Positions 44,851 to 53,231 of a stretch of 64,000 bases of DNA are shown here, in pieces. The position numbers were made by a program, and so were the translations under genes. The stretch's first letter is position 1; the number at the start of each line of letters is the position of its first letter. Origin of the DNA: Paenibacillus taichungensis (GTDB lineage: Bacteria > Bacillota > Bacilli > Paenibacillales > Paenibacillaceae); assembly GCF_013359905.1 (NCBI RefSeq), contig NZ_JABMCC010000094.1, forward strand, positions 62,001 through 126,000, written 5' to 3'. The notes below the pieces were generated by a model. The model saw nothing but the letters and a program-made list of their open reading frames with translations. It was not told the origin of the DNA and made no database searches.

Positions 44851-44903
44851 TCTTTTCAGATCAAGAAATTTATAAATAATATCAATAGAAATGGAGCATG
44901 TAG

Positions 44904-45695
44904 ATGACGAACTTATCGCTCGAAATTCAAAATGTGGACGGTGTGGTGCTCGAAACGCGGACGGACAGTGAACAAGTAAATCTTGTGTACAGACAGGCCT
45001 ATGGAGCAGGGGACAGCATCGTTCTAAGAAGTTCTGATGTAAACGTATATCTGATCATCCAGCTGGAGGATTCCATGAATCCGGCTTTCGTTTATTTAAC
45101 AGGTGAGGAGTATCGTTATGTCATTCCTTTTGAAGAGAAACGAGTGTCTTATTCACCAAAGTCATTTACGGGTGACAGGCATGTTCTAAGTGCTCGGTTG
45201 GCTACACGGGAAGAGATTGAGGCATATAAAAATGTAGCGCTGAATCCGTATGATCAGCATGGAAACGAAAGCTGTTTTCCCCATGCTTCCGCCAACGTGG
45301 AGACCCGTGGAGAGTCTGTATTTGCAGCACGTAACGCCATCAATGGCAACAGCGCCAATGATTCACATGGCGAGTGGCCATACGAATCTTGGGGGATCAA
45401 CCAGCGGGCTGATGCTGCCATTACAGTCAACTTTGGACGTACGGTGTCTATCGACAAAGTAGTCCTGACCTTACGTGCAGATTTTCCCCACGATAACTTC
45501 TGGGAGCGGGTTACTCTTACCTTTTCCGATGGCAGCTCCGAGCAGGCCAGTTTGATCCAAACTCATAAACCACAAACGATCGAAATTCAGTCGAAGGACG
45601 TGGAATGGGTAACGTTAAGCGAACTGATCAAGTCGTCAGATCCCTCTCCATTCCCGGCATTAAGTCAGTTCGAGGTGTTTGGTCGCGAAGCCTAA
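44904..45695 (+). CDS. Hypothetical protein with C-terminal discoidin-like carbohydrate-binding domain
   Basis: A 263-residue protein with no signal peptide. Residues 1 to about 108 form a beta-rich region (VVLETRTDSEQVNLVYRQAY). Residues from about 110 resemble discoidin/CBM sandwich domains (NVALNPYDQHG, ARNAINGNSANDSHGEWPYESWGI, VDKVVLTLRADFPHDN-like text). GGAG precedes the ATG. It may bind or sense a sugar near the glycan locus. No catalytic motif is seen. Confidence 0.65.
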   Translation: MTNLSLEIQNVDGVVLETRTDSEQVNLVYRQAYGAGDSIVLRSSDVNVYLIIQLEDSMNPAFVYLTGEEYRYVIPFEEKRVSYSPKSFTGDRHVLSARLATREEIEAYKNVALNPYDQHGNESCFPHASANVETRGESVFAARNAINGNSANDSHGEWPYESWGINQRADAAITVNFGRTVSIDKVVLTLRADFPHDNFWERVTLTFSDGSSEQASLIQTHKPQTIEIQSKDVEWVTLSELIKSSDPSPFPALSQFEVFGREA

Positions 45696-45750
45696 ATTCA
45701 TTAACATTAATTGGTTCTCGATAAGGATTAAGTTACGATCATCACAAGTA

Positions 45751-45759
45751 TGGTATAAT
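45751..45759 (+). promoter_or_regulatory. Extended -10 promoter
   Basis: TGGTATAAT gives an exact -10 (45754-45759) with a TG extension, 55 bases before the helix-turn-helix gene. No good -35 is needed for this class. Confidence 0.55.
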
Positions 45760-45813
45760 GGATCTATTCAGCCTGGAAAATGACTGGCTATGGATAGGGG
45801 AGATCACTGATCT

Positions 45814-46041
45814 ATGCAGGTATTCGAGGACTGGAACCAGAAAGTGAAGAAAACGTTTAATGCTACGAATCCCGAGGTTGTATTGACGGTATCTGAAGCA
45901 GGGAGTTTGCTCGGTCTGACCAAAGATCAGATGAAACTTTATGTAGACAAGAATAAACTAACTAAGGTCCCGATCATGAGAAGTGTTCACCGATACCTCT
46001 TGTTGAAAAGTGAAATAGATAGCATCGTAAAAACGCGCTAA
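45814..46041 (+). CDS. Small helix-turn-helix (excisionase/MerR-like) DNA-binding protein
   Basis: A 75-residue protein. Residues 22-70 form an HTH_17-type winged helix: VLTVSEAGSLLGLTKDQMKLYVDKNKL, then VPIMRSVHRYLLLKSEID. These small proteins act as single-domain DNA-binding factors; here there is no neighbouring integrase, so an excisionase role is unlikely. Expressed alone from its own promoter and terminator. Confidence 0.65.
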   Translation: MQVFEDWNQKVKKTFNATNPEVVLTVSEAGSLLGLTKDQMKLYVDKNKLTKVPIMRSVHRYLLLKSEIDSIVKTR

Positions 46042-46059
46042 CCTCATAGGATCGACCGC

Positions 46060-46102
46060 AGCCATTTTACCGACAGGATTCGGGAGAGTGGTTTTTTTTT
46101 TT
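46060..46102 (+). terminator. Intrinsic terminator
   Basis: AGCCATTTTACC (46060-46071) pairs with GGGAGAGTGGTT (46082-46093) using G-U pairs, followed by about ten T. Confidence 0.72.
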
Positions 46103-46254
46103 GCGAAGACACCGAGGATAAAATAAGGATTACAGGACAATCCTACCAATGGATGAACTTTGGGTCCCAGCACCACTGGGAGTTAAATGAAGAGTGGTCA
46201 GGGCCTCTTTGGAGAGAGGGCCTTGTTCTTAGAGATGCTTATGGAAATACCTTC

Positions 46255-46284
46255 TTGTCAATGGACAACCTATTCGTATATACT
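46255..46284 (+). promoter_or_regulatory. Promoter of the VOC protein gene
   Basis: TTGTCA (46255-46260) and TATACT (46279-46284) are 18 bases apart, about 58 bases before the gene. The preceding stretch from 46103 holds short hairpins but no gene I can support. Confidence 0.55.
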
Positions 46285-46341
46285 CTTGTCGCAAGTGGCA
46301 GGAATGGTTCAACTACATGATATCAAGGAGATGAAGCACGA

Positions 46342-46773
46342 ATGGCAATTAGCTTGAATGTGTACCTTGTAACAGATGGTAACGGACGTGAAGCAGTGGA
46401 ATTTTATAAAAAGGCATTTGGAGCGGAAGTGCTGGCACTCCAGACATTTGGCGATGGTCCTTCCAACCCAGATCACCCCGTACCTCCCGAAGCGAAAGAC
46501 CGCATCATGCATGCTTCCTTGCAGATTGGAAGTTCTGTATTGATGTTATCCGATACATTCCCTGGTATGCCTTATATTGTGGGTAATCATGTGAATGTCA
46601 CGGTAAACACAGATACTGCCGATGAAGCCAAAGCAATTTTCAACCAGCTGCAAGACGGTGGCGAAGTGAAAATGCCGATCCAGGAAACATTTTGGAGTCC
46701 AGCCTACGGTATGGTTATCGATAAATTTGGCGTTCAGTTCCAGATCAGCTGTGTCGCAGCTAACCATCAGTAA
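46342..46773 (+). CDS. VOC-family protein, PhnB/glyoxalase-like
   Basis: A 143-residue single-domain vicinal-oxygen-chelate protein. ISLNVYLVTDGNGREAVEFY at the start and SSVLMLSDTFPGMPY and YGMVIDKFGVQFQI later match the PhnB-like group. The classic metal-ligand pattern is incomplete in this group and substrates are unknown. AAGGAG precedes the ATG. It is monocistronic, convergent with the next gene. Confidence 0.8.
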   Translation: MAISLNVYLVTDGNGREAVEFYKKAFGAEVLALQTFGDGPSNPDHPVPPEAKDRIMHASLQIGSSVLMLSDTFPGMPYIVGNHVNVTVNTDTADEAKAIFNQLQDGGEVKMPIQETFWSPAYGMVIDKFGVQFQISCVAANHQ

Positions 46774-46808
46774 ATTGAGAGTAGTGTCTCTGCCATATAG
46801 GTAAAGCA

Positions 46809-46850
46809 AAAAAACCTCCAAGACATGAGCAACGTGTCTGGAGGTTTTTT
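46809..46850. terminator. Bidirectional intrinsic terminator
   Basis: AAAAAACCTCCA and AGACA pair with TGTCT and GGAGGTTTTTT. The stem has an A-run and a T-run and lies between convergent genes. Confidence 0.9.
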
Positions 46851-46889
46851 GTGACTCCTGCAAGGAGTATATACTTGCTAATCTGAAAA

Positions 46890-47768
46890 TTAGACCTCTT
46901 TCTGAATTTTGGATGGGTTATTGATCTTGTAAGGAACAGGATTTCTGGTCAGTTTCTTCTTGATAATCTTTGCTTCAAAAGTAAGCACATCACCAACCTC
47001 AAGCTCCTGCTTCTTGATCGTGGCACTGTGACTGGACCAGGCTTCGCCAACGTCGATAACTTCGGGCTCGGTGATCGTAACGGCTTCATAGATAATGACT
47101 TCATCATCATTGTCGGAGAAGTGGTTCGGCACGGTCGTAAATTCCTTTACAACAGCGGACATTTTCACTTTACCCTCCGGCAGATCAATCTTGATCGATT
47201 TGGCTTTACCTGCGGTTTTTGCCTTTGGTTTAGCAGCGCTGCTTGTGGCCCCGTTTGCGGGTCCAACATACTCTTCCACCAGACCATCAGGGTCGCCTTT
47301 TAGTTCGGAGGAGGTATCATCGTCATCCGTGTCCACATCCAGTTCGGAATCAAAGTCACTCATACCGGATGGAATCTTATCCGAATAGGCAGCAACAGGA
47401 TCTTGTGCAGCATCAGAGCTAGGGATCTCTTCTAAGTTGGTTGTAACGACTGGTTCATTAGATTTGTCTTTTGCCGTGCCTGCGCCAACCGAACTTTTTA
47501 CATTATAGCTGGACGCCTGCATTTCTTTCAGATAAGAAGGATGAATACAGTGTTTCTGATCATTGTCCAATTGAATGACTGCTGCCATATGATCGACAAA
47601 GCCAATGATGGTGCAAGGCATATTCAGCCCATTCCCTTTATAATAGAACGTTTTGACCTTCGTTGCTTTTTCCGAAAGTAAGCCCCATTCCTGGCACTTC
47701 TCAATCAACTCGTCTTCGTTCTCCAAAGCGGTATAATACTGCGGTTCGATCATAAAAGCATATGCCAT
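46890..47768 (-). CDS. Hypothetical protein with acidic central linker
   Basis: A 292-residue protein with no signal peptide. The N-terminal 90 residues look folded (AFMIEPQYYTALENEDELIE, then PCTIIGFVDHMAAVIQLDN). Residues about 100-185 form a linker rich in Asp, Ser, Ala and Lys with five acidic residues in a row (VDTDDDDTS), then a Lys/Ala stretch. The last 100 residues look beta-rich (EVIIYEAVTITEPEVIDVGE). No family is recognised. The two-domain form with a disordered linker suggests binding to a partner or nucleic acid, which is only a guess. Confidence 0.65.
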   Translation of the reverse strand: MAYAFMIEPQYYTALENEDELIEKCQEWGLLSEKATKVKTFYYKGNGLNMPCTIIGFVDHMAAVIQLDNDQKHCIHPSYLKEMQASSYNVKSSVGAGTAKDKSNEPVVTTNLEEIPSSDAAQDPVAAYSDKIPSGMSDFDSELDVDTDDDDTSSELKGDPDGLVEEYVGPANGATSSAAKPKAKTAGKAKSIKIDLPEGKVKMSAVVKEFTTVPNHFSDNDDEVIIYEAVTITEPEVIDVGEAWSSHSATIKKQELEVGDVLTFEAKIIKKKLTRNPVPYKINNPSKIQKEV

Positions 47769-47939
47769 AACGAATTTCCGCCTTTCCCATCAGTTCTTCA
47801 TGTTCATCGTTGCCAAATTACACTCAGTGTATCACAAAAGTGGACCCTTCGATGAGGAATATAAAAGCGCCTGAATAGGCGCCTATGGTATAATTTTCGG
47901 TAGACAACGGGTGGGCATTACCACAATGAAGTCATAAAC

Positions 47940-48039
47940 AAAAACCCACCGTTAAACCAGGTTGAACGCCTGTGGTGGGATTTGCTCTGCATCTGAACAG
48001 ACGCGCGCCGTGAGAGGATTTTACCTCTCCATATTGTCT
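47940..48039 (-). ncRNA. Candidate small RNA or leader with terminator
   Basis: On the minus strand a -35 TTGCCT (48069-48074) and a -10 TAACAT (48046-48051), 17 bases apart, point to a start near 48039. The transcript would hold a GAGAGG/CCTCTC hairpin, a GC-rich middle, and a terminator CCCACC..GGTGGG (47945-47979) with an inner CAGG/CCTG stem and five T. A second CCCACC lies further on and could pair with the same GGTGGG, and a GCGCCT/AGGCGC hairpin with TTTT (47867-47882) precedes the gene at 47768. No frame is convincing. It is not a class I recognise. Confidence 0.45.
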
Positions 48040-48141
48040 ATTCTTATGTTACCATAGGCATTTTATACAGGCAAATGAGTGACTGTTCCTACATTAAAAG
48101 TTAATATTTTTTTATAAATATCTTCAAGGAGGATGATCTCC

Positions 48142-48681
48142 ATGGGCACAAAAGTGAATCCTCAAACTCTATGGCTTGGGGTAGGTATTGCCATTGGAAC
48201 GAGTATTGGTGTGGCAACAAACCAGATCGCCCTGGGGGTTGCCTTTGGTGTGGCATTGGGCGTCGTGGTTGGATCTGTCGTTAGCAAACGTGCAGGCTCG
48301 GGGCTGGATGATATGCTGAGTGAACATGTCAAGGAATTGTATAAGCAGGAGGAATGGGAAGAGGTACTTGAGCGGTCCCAGGATCATCCGGTGCTACTTC
48401 TGAAACACAGTACGACTTGTCCAGTCAGTGCGAGAGCATACAGGGAGTTTATGGCCTTTGTGGGCTCGAATGCATCAGATCCCGCACAAAAGATGGAGTA
48501 CCGGATCGTCAAAGTCATCGAAAGCCGCTCGCTTTCCCGCCGCATTGCGGAAGATACCGAGGTTCACCATGAATCGCCTCAAGTCCTGCTGCTGGACGGT
48601 GGCCAAGTTATTCAACATACGTCACACGGGAAAATTACCCGGAAGAGACTGCTGCAATGGGCCCAGAATCCGTTTGGATAA
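48142..48681 (+). CDS. YtxJ-like bacillithiol-type redox protein with N-terminal membrane segment
   Basis: A 179-residue protein. Residues 10-50 are glycine- and alanine-rich and hydrophobic with repeated GxxxG spacing (GVGIAIGTSIGVATNQIALG). From about residue 70 it is a thioredoxin-like YtxJ domain, LLLKHSTTCPVSARAYREF, with a single Cys93 in the TCPVS motif and cis-Pro region HESPQVLLLDGG. The Bacillus subtilis YtxJ is about 110 residues without this membrane part. ATG 48142 is 9 bases after AAGGAGG; ATG 48133 abuts it. A role in membrane-side disulfide or bacillithiol exchange is inferred. Confidence 0.8.
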   Translation: MGTKVNPQTLWLGVGIAIGTSIGVATNQIALGVAFGVALGVVVGSVVSKRAGSGLDDMLSEHVKELYKQEEWEEVLERSQDHPVLLLKHSTTCPVSARAYREFMAFVGSNASDPAQKMEYRIVKVIESRSLSRRIAEDTEVHHESPQVLLLDGGQVIQHTSHGKITRKRLLQWAQNPFG

Positions 48682-48700
48682 AGGGCACCCAACATACATA

Positions 48701-48746
48701 GACCCGTTTCCTTCAGCTGATCGCTGAGGGGAACGGGTCTTTTTTA
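48701..48746 (+). terminator. Intrinsic terminator
   Basis: GACCCGTTTCC and TTCAGC pair with GCTGAG and GGGAACGGGTC, followed by six T. Its T-run is also the first of the kdp direct repeats. Confidence 0.9.
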
Positions 48747-48791
48747 CGCTTTTTTTACACCCTGGCGTGGATTTCTTTACCCCCTTTTTAC
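48744..48791 (+). promoter_or_regulatory. Phased TTTTTAC direct repeats, candidate KdpE operator
   Basis: Four T-rich direct repeats end in TTAC at 48744, 48755, 48777 and 48788. The steps are 11, 22 and 11 bases, one or two helix turns, as expected for OmpR-family tandem sites. The sequence TTTTTTTACACC closely resembles the KdpE site of Escherichia coli as I remember it. It lies about 70 bases before the first small gene of the kdp operon. Confidence 0.6.
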
Positions 48792-48857
48792 AGCGTTTCG
48801 TATTACGATTTCATATGTAGAAGGTTGCAAGAACGGTAGAGAGAGGGAGGGGAGCAC

Positions 48858-48944
48858 ATGGTGAATGATGCCACGATAATTGGGCTGGTTGTGCTGTTGT
48901 TTGTGGTGTTCTGGGGATTTGTGAAATTTTGTGAGAAAGCATGA
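48858..48944 (+). CDS. 28-residue single-helix membrane peptide upstream of kdpF
   Basis: A 28-codon frame MVNDATIIGLVVLLFVVFWG and a short basic end, with GGGAGGGGAGC 4-12 bases upstream. It forms one membrane helix. It is the first frame after the kdp promoter region and 30 bases before kdpF. It does not carry the RPEKF end of KdpF, so it is a second small subunit-like peptide or a leader peptide. Small size keeps confidence modest. Confidence 0.6.
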   Translation: MVNDATIIGLVVLLFVVFWGFVKFCEKA

Positions 48945-48974
48945 ATGTATAGGGCGTGAAAGGGGAGAAGCCGT

Positions 48975-49052
48975 ATGATCGTCATCGGCATGATTGTGCT
49001 CGCACTGGTAGTCTATCTTGGTTACGTGCTAGTGAGGCCGGAGAAATTCTGA
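48975..49052 (+). CDS. kdpF: KdpF small subunit of the K+-transporting ATPase
   Basis: A 25-residue single-helix protein, MIVIGMIVLALVVYLGYVLV with ending RPEKF, the typical KdpF form. AGGGGAG precedes the ATG. KdpF stabilises the KdpABC complex in the membrane. It lies 63 bases before kdpA. Confidence 0.85.
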   Translation: MIVIGMIVLALVVYLGYVLVRPEKF

Positions 49053-49115
49053 TGGTTGCTTGGGGCACGAAACCAGAAGCACTCGGATCGTCGATTTTAG
49101 GGAGGAAATGCGGAT

Positions 49116-50795
49116 ATGAGTAGCGGTTTATTACAAGTGGCGGTGACGCTGCTGATCATCATACTACTGGTGAAGCCAGTGGGGAGTTATCTGGTGAAGG
49201 TGTTTGACGGCAAACGAACAGGACTGGATCGGATATTTGGTGGGCCTGAGCGATTGCTGTATCGATTGATGGGGGTGAAGGAGAACGAGTCGATGGGTTG
49301 GAAAAAGTACCTGTCAGCCGTACTCATCTCAAACTTCGTCATGCTGTTATTGATGTTTCTGGTGCTGCGGCTGCAAAAGTATTTGCCGCTCAACCCGGAT
49401 GGCATTGGCAATATGCCTCCGGCACAGGCCTTTAATACAGCTGCATCGTTCATGACCAACACGAACTGGCAGTCTTACACGGGCGAGAACGCACTGTCGT
49501 ATCTATCACAGATGCTGGCCGTGACGTTTCCGATGTTCACCTCAGCGGCTACAGGCTTCGCGGTCGCTATTGCCTTCATTCGCGGCCTGGTAGGCCGCCG
49601 GGATGAACTGGGGAACTTCTACGTCGACGTGGTACGGTCGATTACGAGAATCTTTTTGCCGCTGAGCTTCATTGTGGCGTTGTTCCTCGTATTCCAGGGT
49701 GTGCCGCAGACACTGGCGGGAGCGGTGAATGCAACCACACTGGACGGGGCACAGCAGACGATTAGCCGCGGGTTGGTCGCTTCGCTGGAGTCGATCAAAC
49801 ACTTGGGTACCAATGGTGGAGGCTGGTTCGGAACCAATGCCGCGCATCCATTTGAGAACCCCACAGCGTTGTCAAACCTGGTGCATATCGTCTGCATGAT
49901 GCTGCTTCCTACTGCGCTGGTTTACGCCTTCGGCATCATGGTGAACAACCGGAAGCAGGGCTGGACGCTGTTTGCGGCCATGAGTTTACTTTTCCTCGTA
50001 ATGCTGACCACGGTATTTGTTTCGGAATATCGCGGTGTGCCGGCGCTGGATGTGGTGGGAATCCAAGGTAATATGGAAGGCAAGGAAGTCAGGTTTGGAG
50101 TATCCGAATCGGCGCTTTTCACAGCGGTGACTACAGCAGCTACAACCGGGTCAGTGAACAATATGCATGAGTCGCTCACCCCGCTTGGTGGCATGGTTGC
50201 ACTGGCTGAGATGATGCTCAACAACGTATTCGGCGGTAAAGGAGTAGGTTTGCTCAACGGATTGCTCTATGTGATTCTGGCTGTGTTTATCTGTGGATTG
50301 ATGGTTGGGCGAACTCCTGAATTTCTTGGTAAAAAAATTGAGGGTAAGGAAGTGAAGCTCGCATCTATCGCGTTGCTCGTTCATCCTTTGATTATTCTGG
50401 CTCCGACCGCGCTGGCGCTTATGCGCCCTGAATCTGTCGCTTCAATTTCGAATTCAGGCATGCATGGTCTGACCGAGGTGTTATATGCCTTTGCATCCGG
50501 GGCTGCCAATAATGGATCGGCGTTTGCCGGGCTGAATGCTAACACGGACTTTTACAACATCGCCATTGGTGTGGTAATGCTGCTTGGAAGATACATTTCC
50601 ATGATCGCGATGCTCGCCATTGCCGGATCACTGGCCACCAAACGGGTTGTTCCCGTAACAACGGGTACACTGCGTACACACACGCCTCTTTTTGCAGGCA
50701 TTCTGGTGATGATGATTGTGGTAGTTGGAGCGTTGACGTTCTTCCCATCACTGGCGCTTGGACCGATTGCAGAACATTTGGCGATGATCCGATGA
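49116..50795 (+). CDS. kdpA: KdpA, K+-channel-like subunit of the K+-transporting ATPase
   Basis: A 559-residue membrane protein with about ten helices. Filter-like loops are visible as TNTNWQSYTGENALSYLSQM, GTNGGGWFGTNAAHPFENP, TTAATTGSVNNMHESLTPLGG and GAANNGSAFAGLN, the four pore loops of the KdpA/SKT superfamily. It binds and selects K+. GGGAGGAAA precedes the start. Confidence 0.96.
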   Translation: MSSGLLQVAVTLLIIILLVKPVGSYLVKVFDGKRTGLDRIFGGPERLLYRLMGVKENESMGWKKYLSAVLISNFVMLLLMFLVLRLQKYLPLNPDGIGNMPPAQAFNTAASFMTNTNWQSYTGENALSYLSQMLAVTFPMFTSAATGFAVAIAFIRGLVGRRDELGNFYVDVVRSITRIFLPLSFIVALFLVFQGVPQTLAGAVNATTLDGAQQTISRGLVASLESIKHLGTNGGGWFGTNAAHPFENPTALSNLVHIVCMMLLPTALVYAFGIMVNNRKQGWTLFAAMSLLFLVMLTTVFVSEYRGVPALDVVGIQGNMEGKEVRFGVSESALFTAVTTAATTGSVNNMHESLTPLGGMVALAEMMLNNVFGGKGVGLLNGLLYVILAVFICGLMVGRTPEFLGKKIEGKEVKLASIALLVHPLIILAPTALALMRPESVASISNSGMHGLTEVLYAFASGAANNGSAFAGLNANTDFYNIAIGVVMLLGRYISMIAMLAIAGSLATKRVVPVTTGTLRTHTPLFAGILVMMIVVVGALTFFPSLALGPIAEHLAMIR

Positions 50796-50862
50796 TGGAC
50801 GGTACGGTGATCGGATATGGGAATAGGAGCAAGGACGTAAAGTACGGAGGTGGATTATCACA

Positions 50863-53007
50863 ATGAATGTTGTAGAACGAAAGAAGGAGCAGACAGTGGA
50901 AGGATTAGACAGAGGCATCATCAGAACCCAGGTTAAAGGAACGAGAGGTTCGGGGACGGATCCCGGTACGCCCAAAAGAACCAAAACATTAAGTCGGGAC
51001 ATTCTGCTCCAGGCATCTTTGGATGCCTTCAAGAAGCTGAACCCGGTCGTCATGATCAAAAATCCGGTGATGTTTATCGTCGAAGTCGGCACACTCATCA
51101 CATTGCTGTTATGTATCAATCCCGATCTCTTTGTTGCATCCGAAGCAGGGCGAGGGTACAACATCGCGGTATTTCTCATCCTGTTGTTCACGTTGCTGTT
51201 TGCCAACTTTGCTGAAGCACTGGCAGAGGGACGGGGCAAAGCTCAGGCAGATACGCTGCGCAAGACGAAATCGGACACCACTGCGAAGCTGGTACAGAAA
51301 GACGGAACCATCAAGCAAGTGTCTTCGACCCAGTTGAAAAAAGGAGATATCGTCCGTATAGAAGCAGGCGAACTGATTCCCACGGACGGTGAGATTATTG
51401 AAGGGCTGGCCTCTATCGACGAGTCCGCCATTACCGGGGAATCGGCTCCCGTAATCAAAGAGGCGGGCGGTGACTTTTCCTCCGTTACAGGAGGCACGCG
51501 GGTTACTTCCGACTATATCGTGATGCGTGTGCAGACTGATCCGGGGGAGTCATTCCTCGACCGGATGATCTCACTCGTTGAAGGTGCACAGCGCCAGAAA
51601 ACGCCGAATGAAATTGCGCTGACCACACTGCTCGCCGTGTTGACGCTGATATTTCTGATTGTCATCATGACCATGGTGCCAATGGCGAATTATTTGGGCA
51701 TCCGGCTTGATCTGGCTACCCTTATCGCGTTGCTTGTCTGTCTGATTCCGACGACGATCGGCGGGTTGTTATCCGCGATTGGTATTGCCGGGATGGACCG
51801 TGTCACGCAGTTCAACGTACTCGCCATGTCGGGTAAAGCGGTGGAAGCGGCAGGGGATATTGATACGCTGATTCTGGACAAAACCGGAACAATTACGTAC
51901 GGCAACCGCATGGCCTCGGAGTTTATTCCCGTTCAGGGCGTATCTGCACAAGAGATGACCCGGGCTGCGCTGCAAGCTTCCGTAGTGGATGAGACACCAG
52001 AGGGACGCTCGGTCGTCGAATTGGCTGGTAAGCAGGGGGAGAACTGGGCGGAGACAGAATATGCAGATGCAGAACATGTGAACTTCACCGCAGAGACCCG
52101 CATGTCGGGTCTGAATCTAAGCGGTGGGAAGCAGATTCGCAAAGGTGCGGTGGATGCAATCAAACGCCATATTTCCTCCCGTGGAGGACGGATACCCGGC
52201 GATTTGGACGATATAGCTAACCGAATTGCAAAGGCTGGGGGTACACCGCTTGCTGTTGCGATTGATGACCAGATTTATGGTGTGATCTATTTGAAAGATA
52301 CGGTGAAGCCGGGGCTGAAAGAGAAGTTTGCGGAGATGCGAGCCATGGGTATCAAGACGATCATGTGTACAGGGGATAATCCCCTGACGGCGGCGACCAT
52401 TGCGCTGGAAGCGGGTGTGGATGATTTTATTGCCGAAGCCAAGCCGGAAGACAAGATTACTGCGATCAAAAAAGAGCAGCAGGAGGGCAAGCTCGTCGCC
52501 ATGACCGGCGACGGAACCAACGATGCTCCTGCTCTGGCGCAGGCCGATGTAGGCCTGGCGATGAATTCGGGCACCATGGCGGCCAAGGAAGCGGCCAACA
52601 TGATCGATCTGGATTCTGACCCGACCAAGCTGTTGTCGGTGGTCTCCATTGGCAAGCAATTGCTCATTACCCGCGGTGCACTGACGACATTTTCGATATC
52701 CAATGATATTGCCAAGTATTTCGCCATCATTCCGGCCATGTTTATTCTGGCCATGCCGCAGCTTCAGGCACTCAATATTATGAATCTCGCTTCACCACAG
52801 TCCGCGATTCTGTCAGCGCTGATCTTCAACGCCATCATTATTCCACTGCTAATCCCAATCGCCATGCGGGGTGTAAAGTATCGGGCCATGTCAGCGGAGC
52901 GGCTTCTTGGACGGAATGTGTTTATCTATGGTGTGGGCGGTGTAATCGTACCGTTTATCGGAATTAAGCTGATTGATCTGGTACTGTCGGGGCTTCACCT
53001 GGTATGA
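50863..53007 (+). CDS. kdpB: KdpB, P-type ATPase subunit
   Basis: A 714-residue P-type ATPase. The phosphorylated Asp339 is in [15 protein letters not shown] is in [10 protein letters not shown]; the hinge is [17 protein letters not shown]. The N-terminus is about 30 residues longer than in Escherichia coli ([11 protein letters not shown], then [16 protein letters not shown]). It couples ATP hydrolysis to K+ uptake through KdpA. GGAGGTGG precedes the ATG. After its stop comes a 224-base gap to kdpC that contains a structured repeat. Confidence 0.96.
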   Translation: MNVVERKKEQTVEGLDRGIIRTQVKGTRGSGTDPGTPKRTKTLSRDILLQASLDAFKKLNPVVMIKNPVMFIVEVGTLITLLLCINPDLFVASEAGRGYNIAVFLILLFTLLFANFAEALAEGRGKAQADTLRKTKSDTTAKLVQKDGTIKQVSSTQLKKGDIVRIEAGELIPTDGEIIEGLASIDESAITGESAPVIKEAGGDFSSVTGGTRVTSDYIVMRVQTDPGESFLDRMISLVEGAQRQKTPNEIALTTLLAVLTLIFLIVIMTMVPMANYLGIRLDLATLIALLVCLIPTTIGGLLSAIGIAGMDRVTQFNVLAMSGKAVEAAGDIDTLILDKTGTITYGNRMASEFIPVQGVSAQEMTRAALQASVVDETPEGRSVVELAGKQGENWAETEYADAEHVNFTAETRMSGLNLSGGKQIRKGAVDAIKRHISSRGGRIPGDLDDIANRIAKAGGTPLAVAIDDQIYGVIYLKDTVKPGLKEKFAEMRAMGIKTIMCTGDNPLTAATIALEAGVDDFIAEAKPEDKITAIKKEQQEGKLVAMTGDGTNDAPALAQADVGLAMNSGTMAAKEAANMIDLDSDPTKLLSVVSIGKQLLITRGALTTFSISNDIAKYFAIIPAMFILAMPQLQALNIMNLASPQSAILSALIFNAIIIPLLIPIAMRGVKYRAMSAERLLGRNVFIYGVGGVIVPFIGIKLIDLVLSGLHLV

Positions 53008-53030
53008 GGTTTTAACTCTAGATTTGAATA

Positions 53031-53180
53031 ACATTTACACGAAAACGTAGAGGGCAGAACAAAACTGGAGAAGCGTAGCGTTCGCCTTTATCCCCGGATT
53101 TTATCCCTTGGGAAAGGGAATCAAAAAAATCTGGGGATAACAGCGATCGAAAGGTTGTTCTGACCGCGAAGTGGTCTAGT
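53031..53180 (+). repeat. Structured intergenic repeat, copy B
   Basis: Nearly 90 percent identical to 29320-29468. CAGAACAA (53054-53061) pairs exactly with TTGTTCTG (53155-53162) as a closing helix, inside which lie the GCG hairpin, the CCCCGGATT/AATCTGGGG helix with CCCTT-GGGA-AAGGG, and CGATC-GAAA-GGTTG with a GAAA loop. GACC/GGTC follows at 53162-53176. It occupies the kdpB-kdpC gap. Confidence 0.75.
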
Positions 53181-53231
53181 GTAGAGTCGTTTGTTAAATT
53201 TAACTAATAATAAATTCAGGATGTGATTCAT

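Noticed and set aside
46153..46320. A 55-codon plus-strand frame (MNFGSQHHWELNEEWSG...) before the VOC gene
   Set aside because: Protein-like composition, but no ribosome-binding site, and the VOC promoter lies inside it. More likely non-coding, possibly an old remnant.
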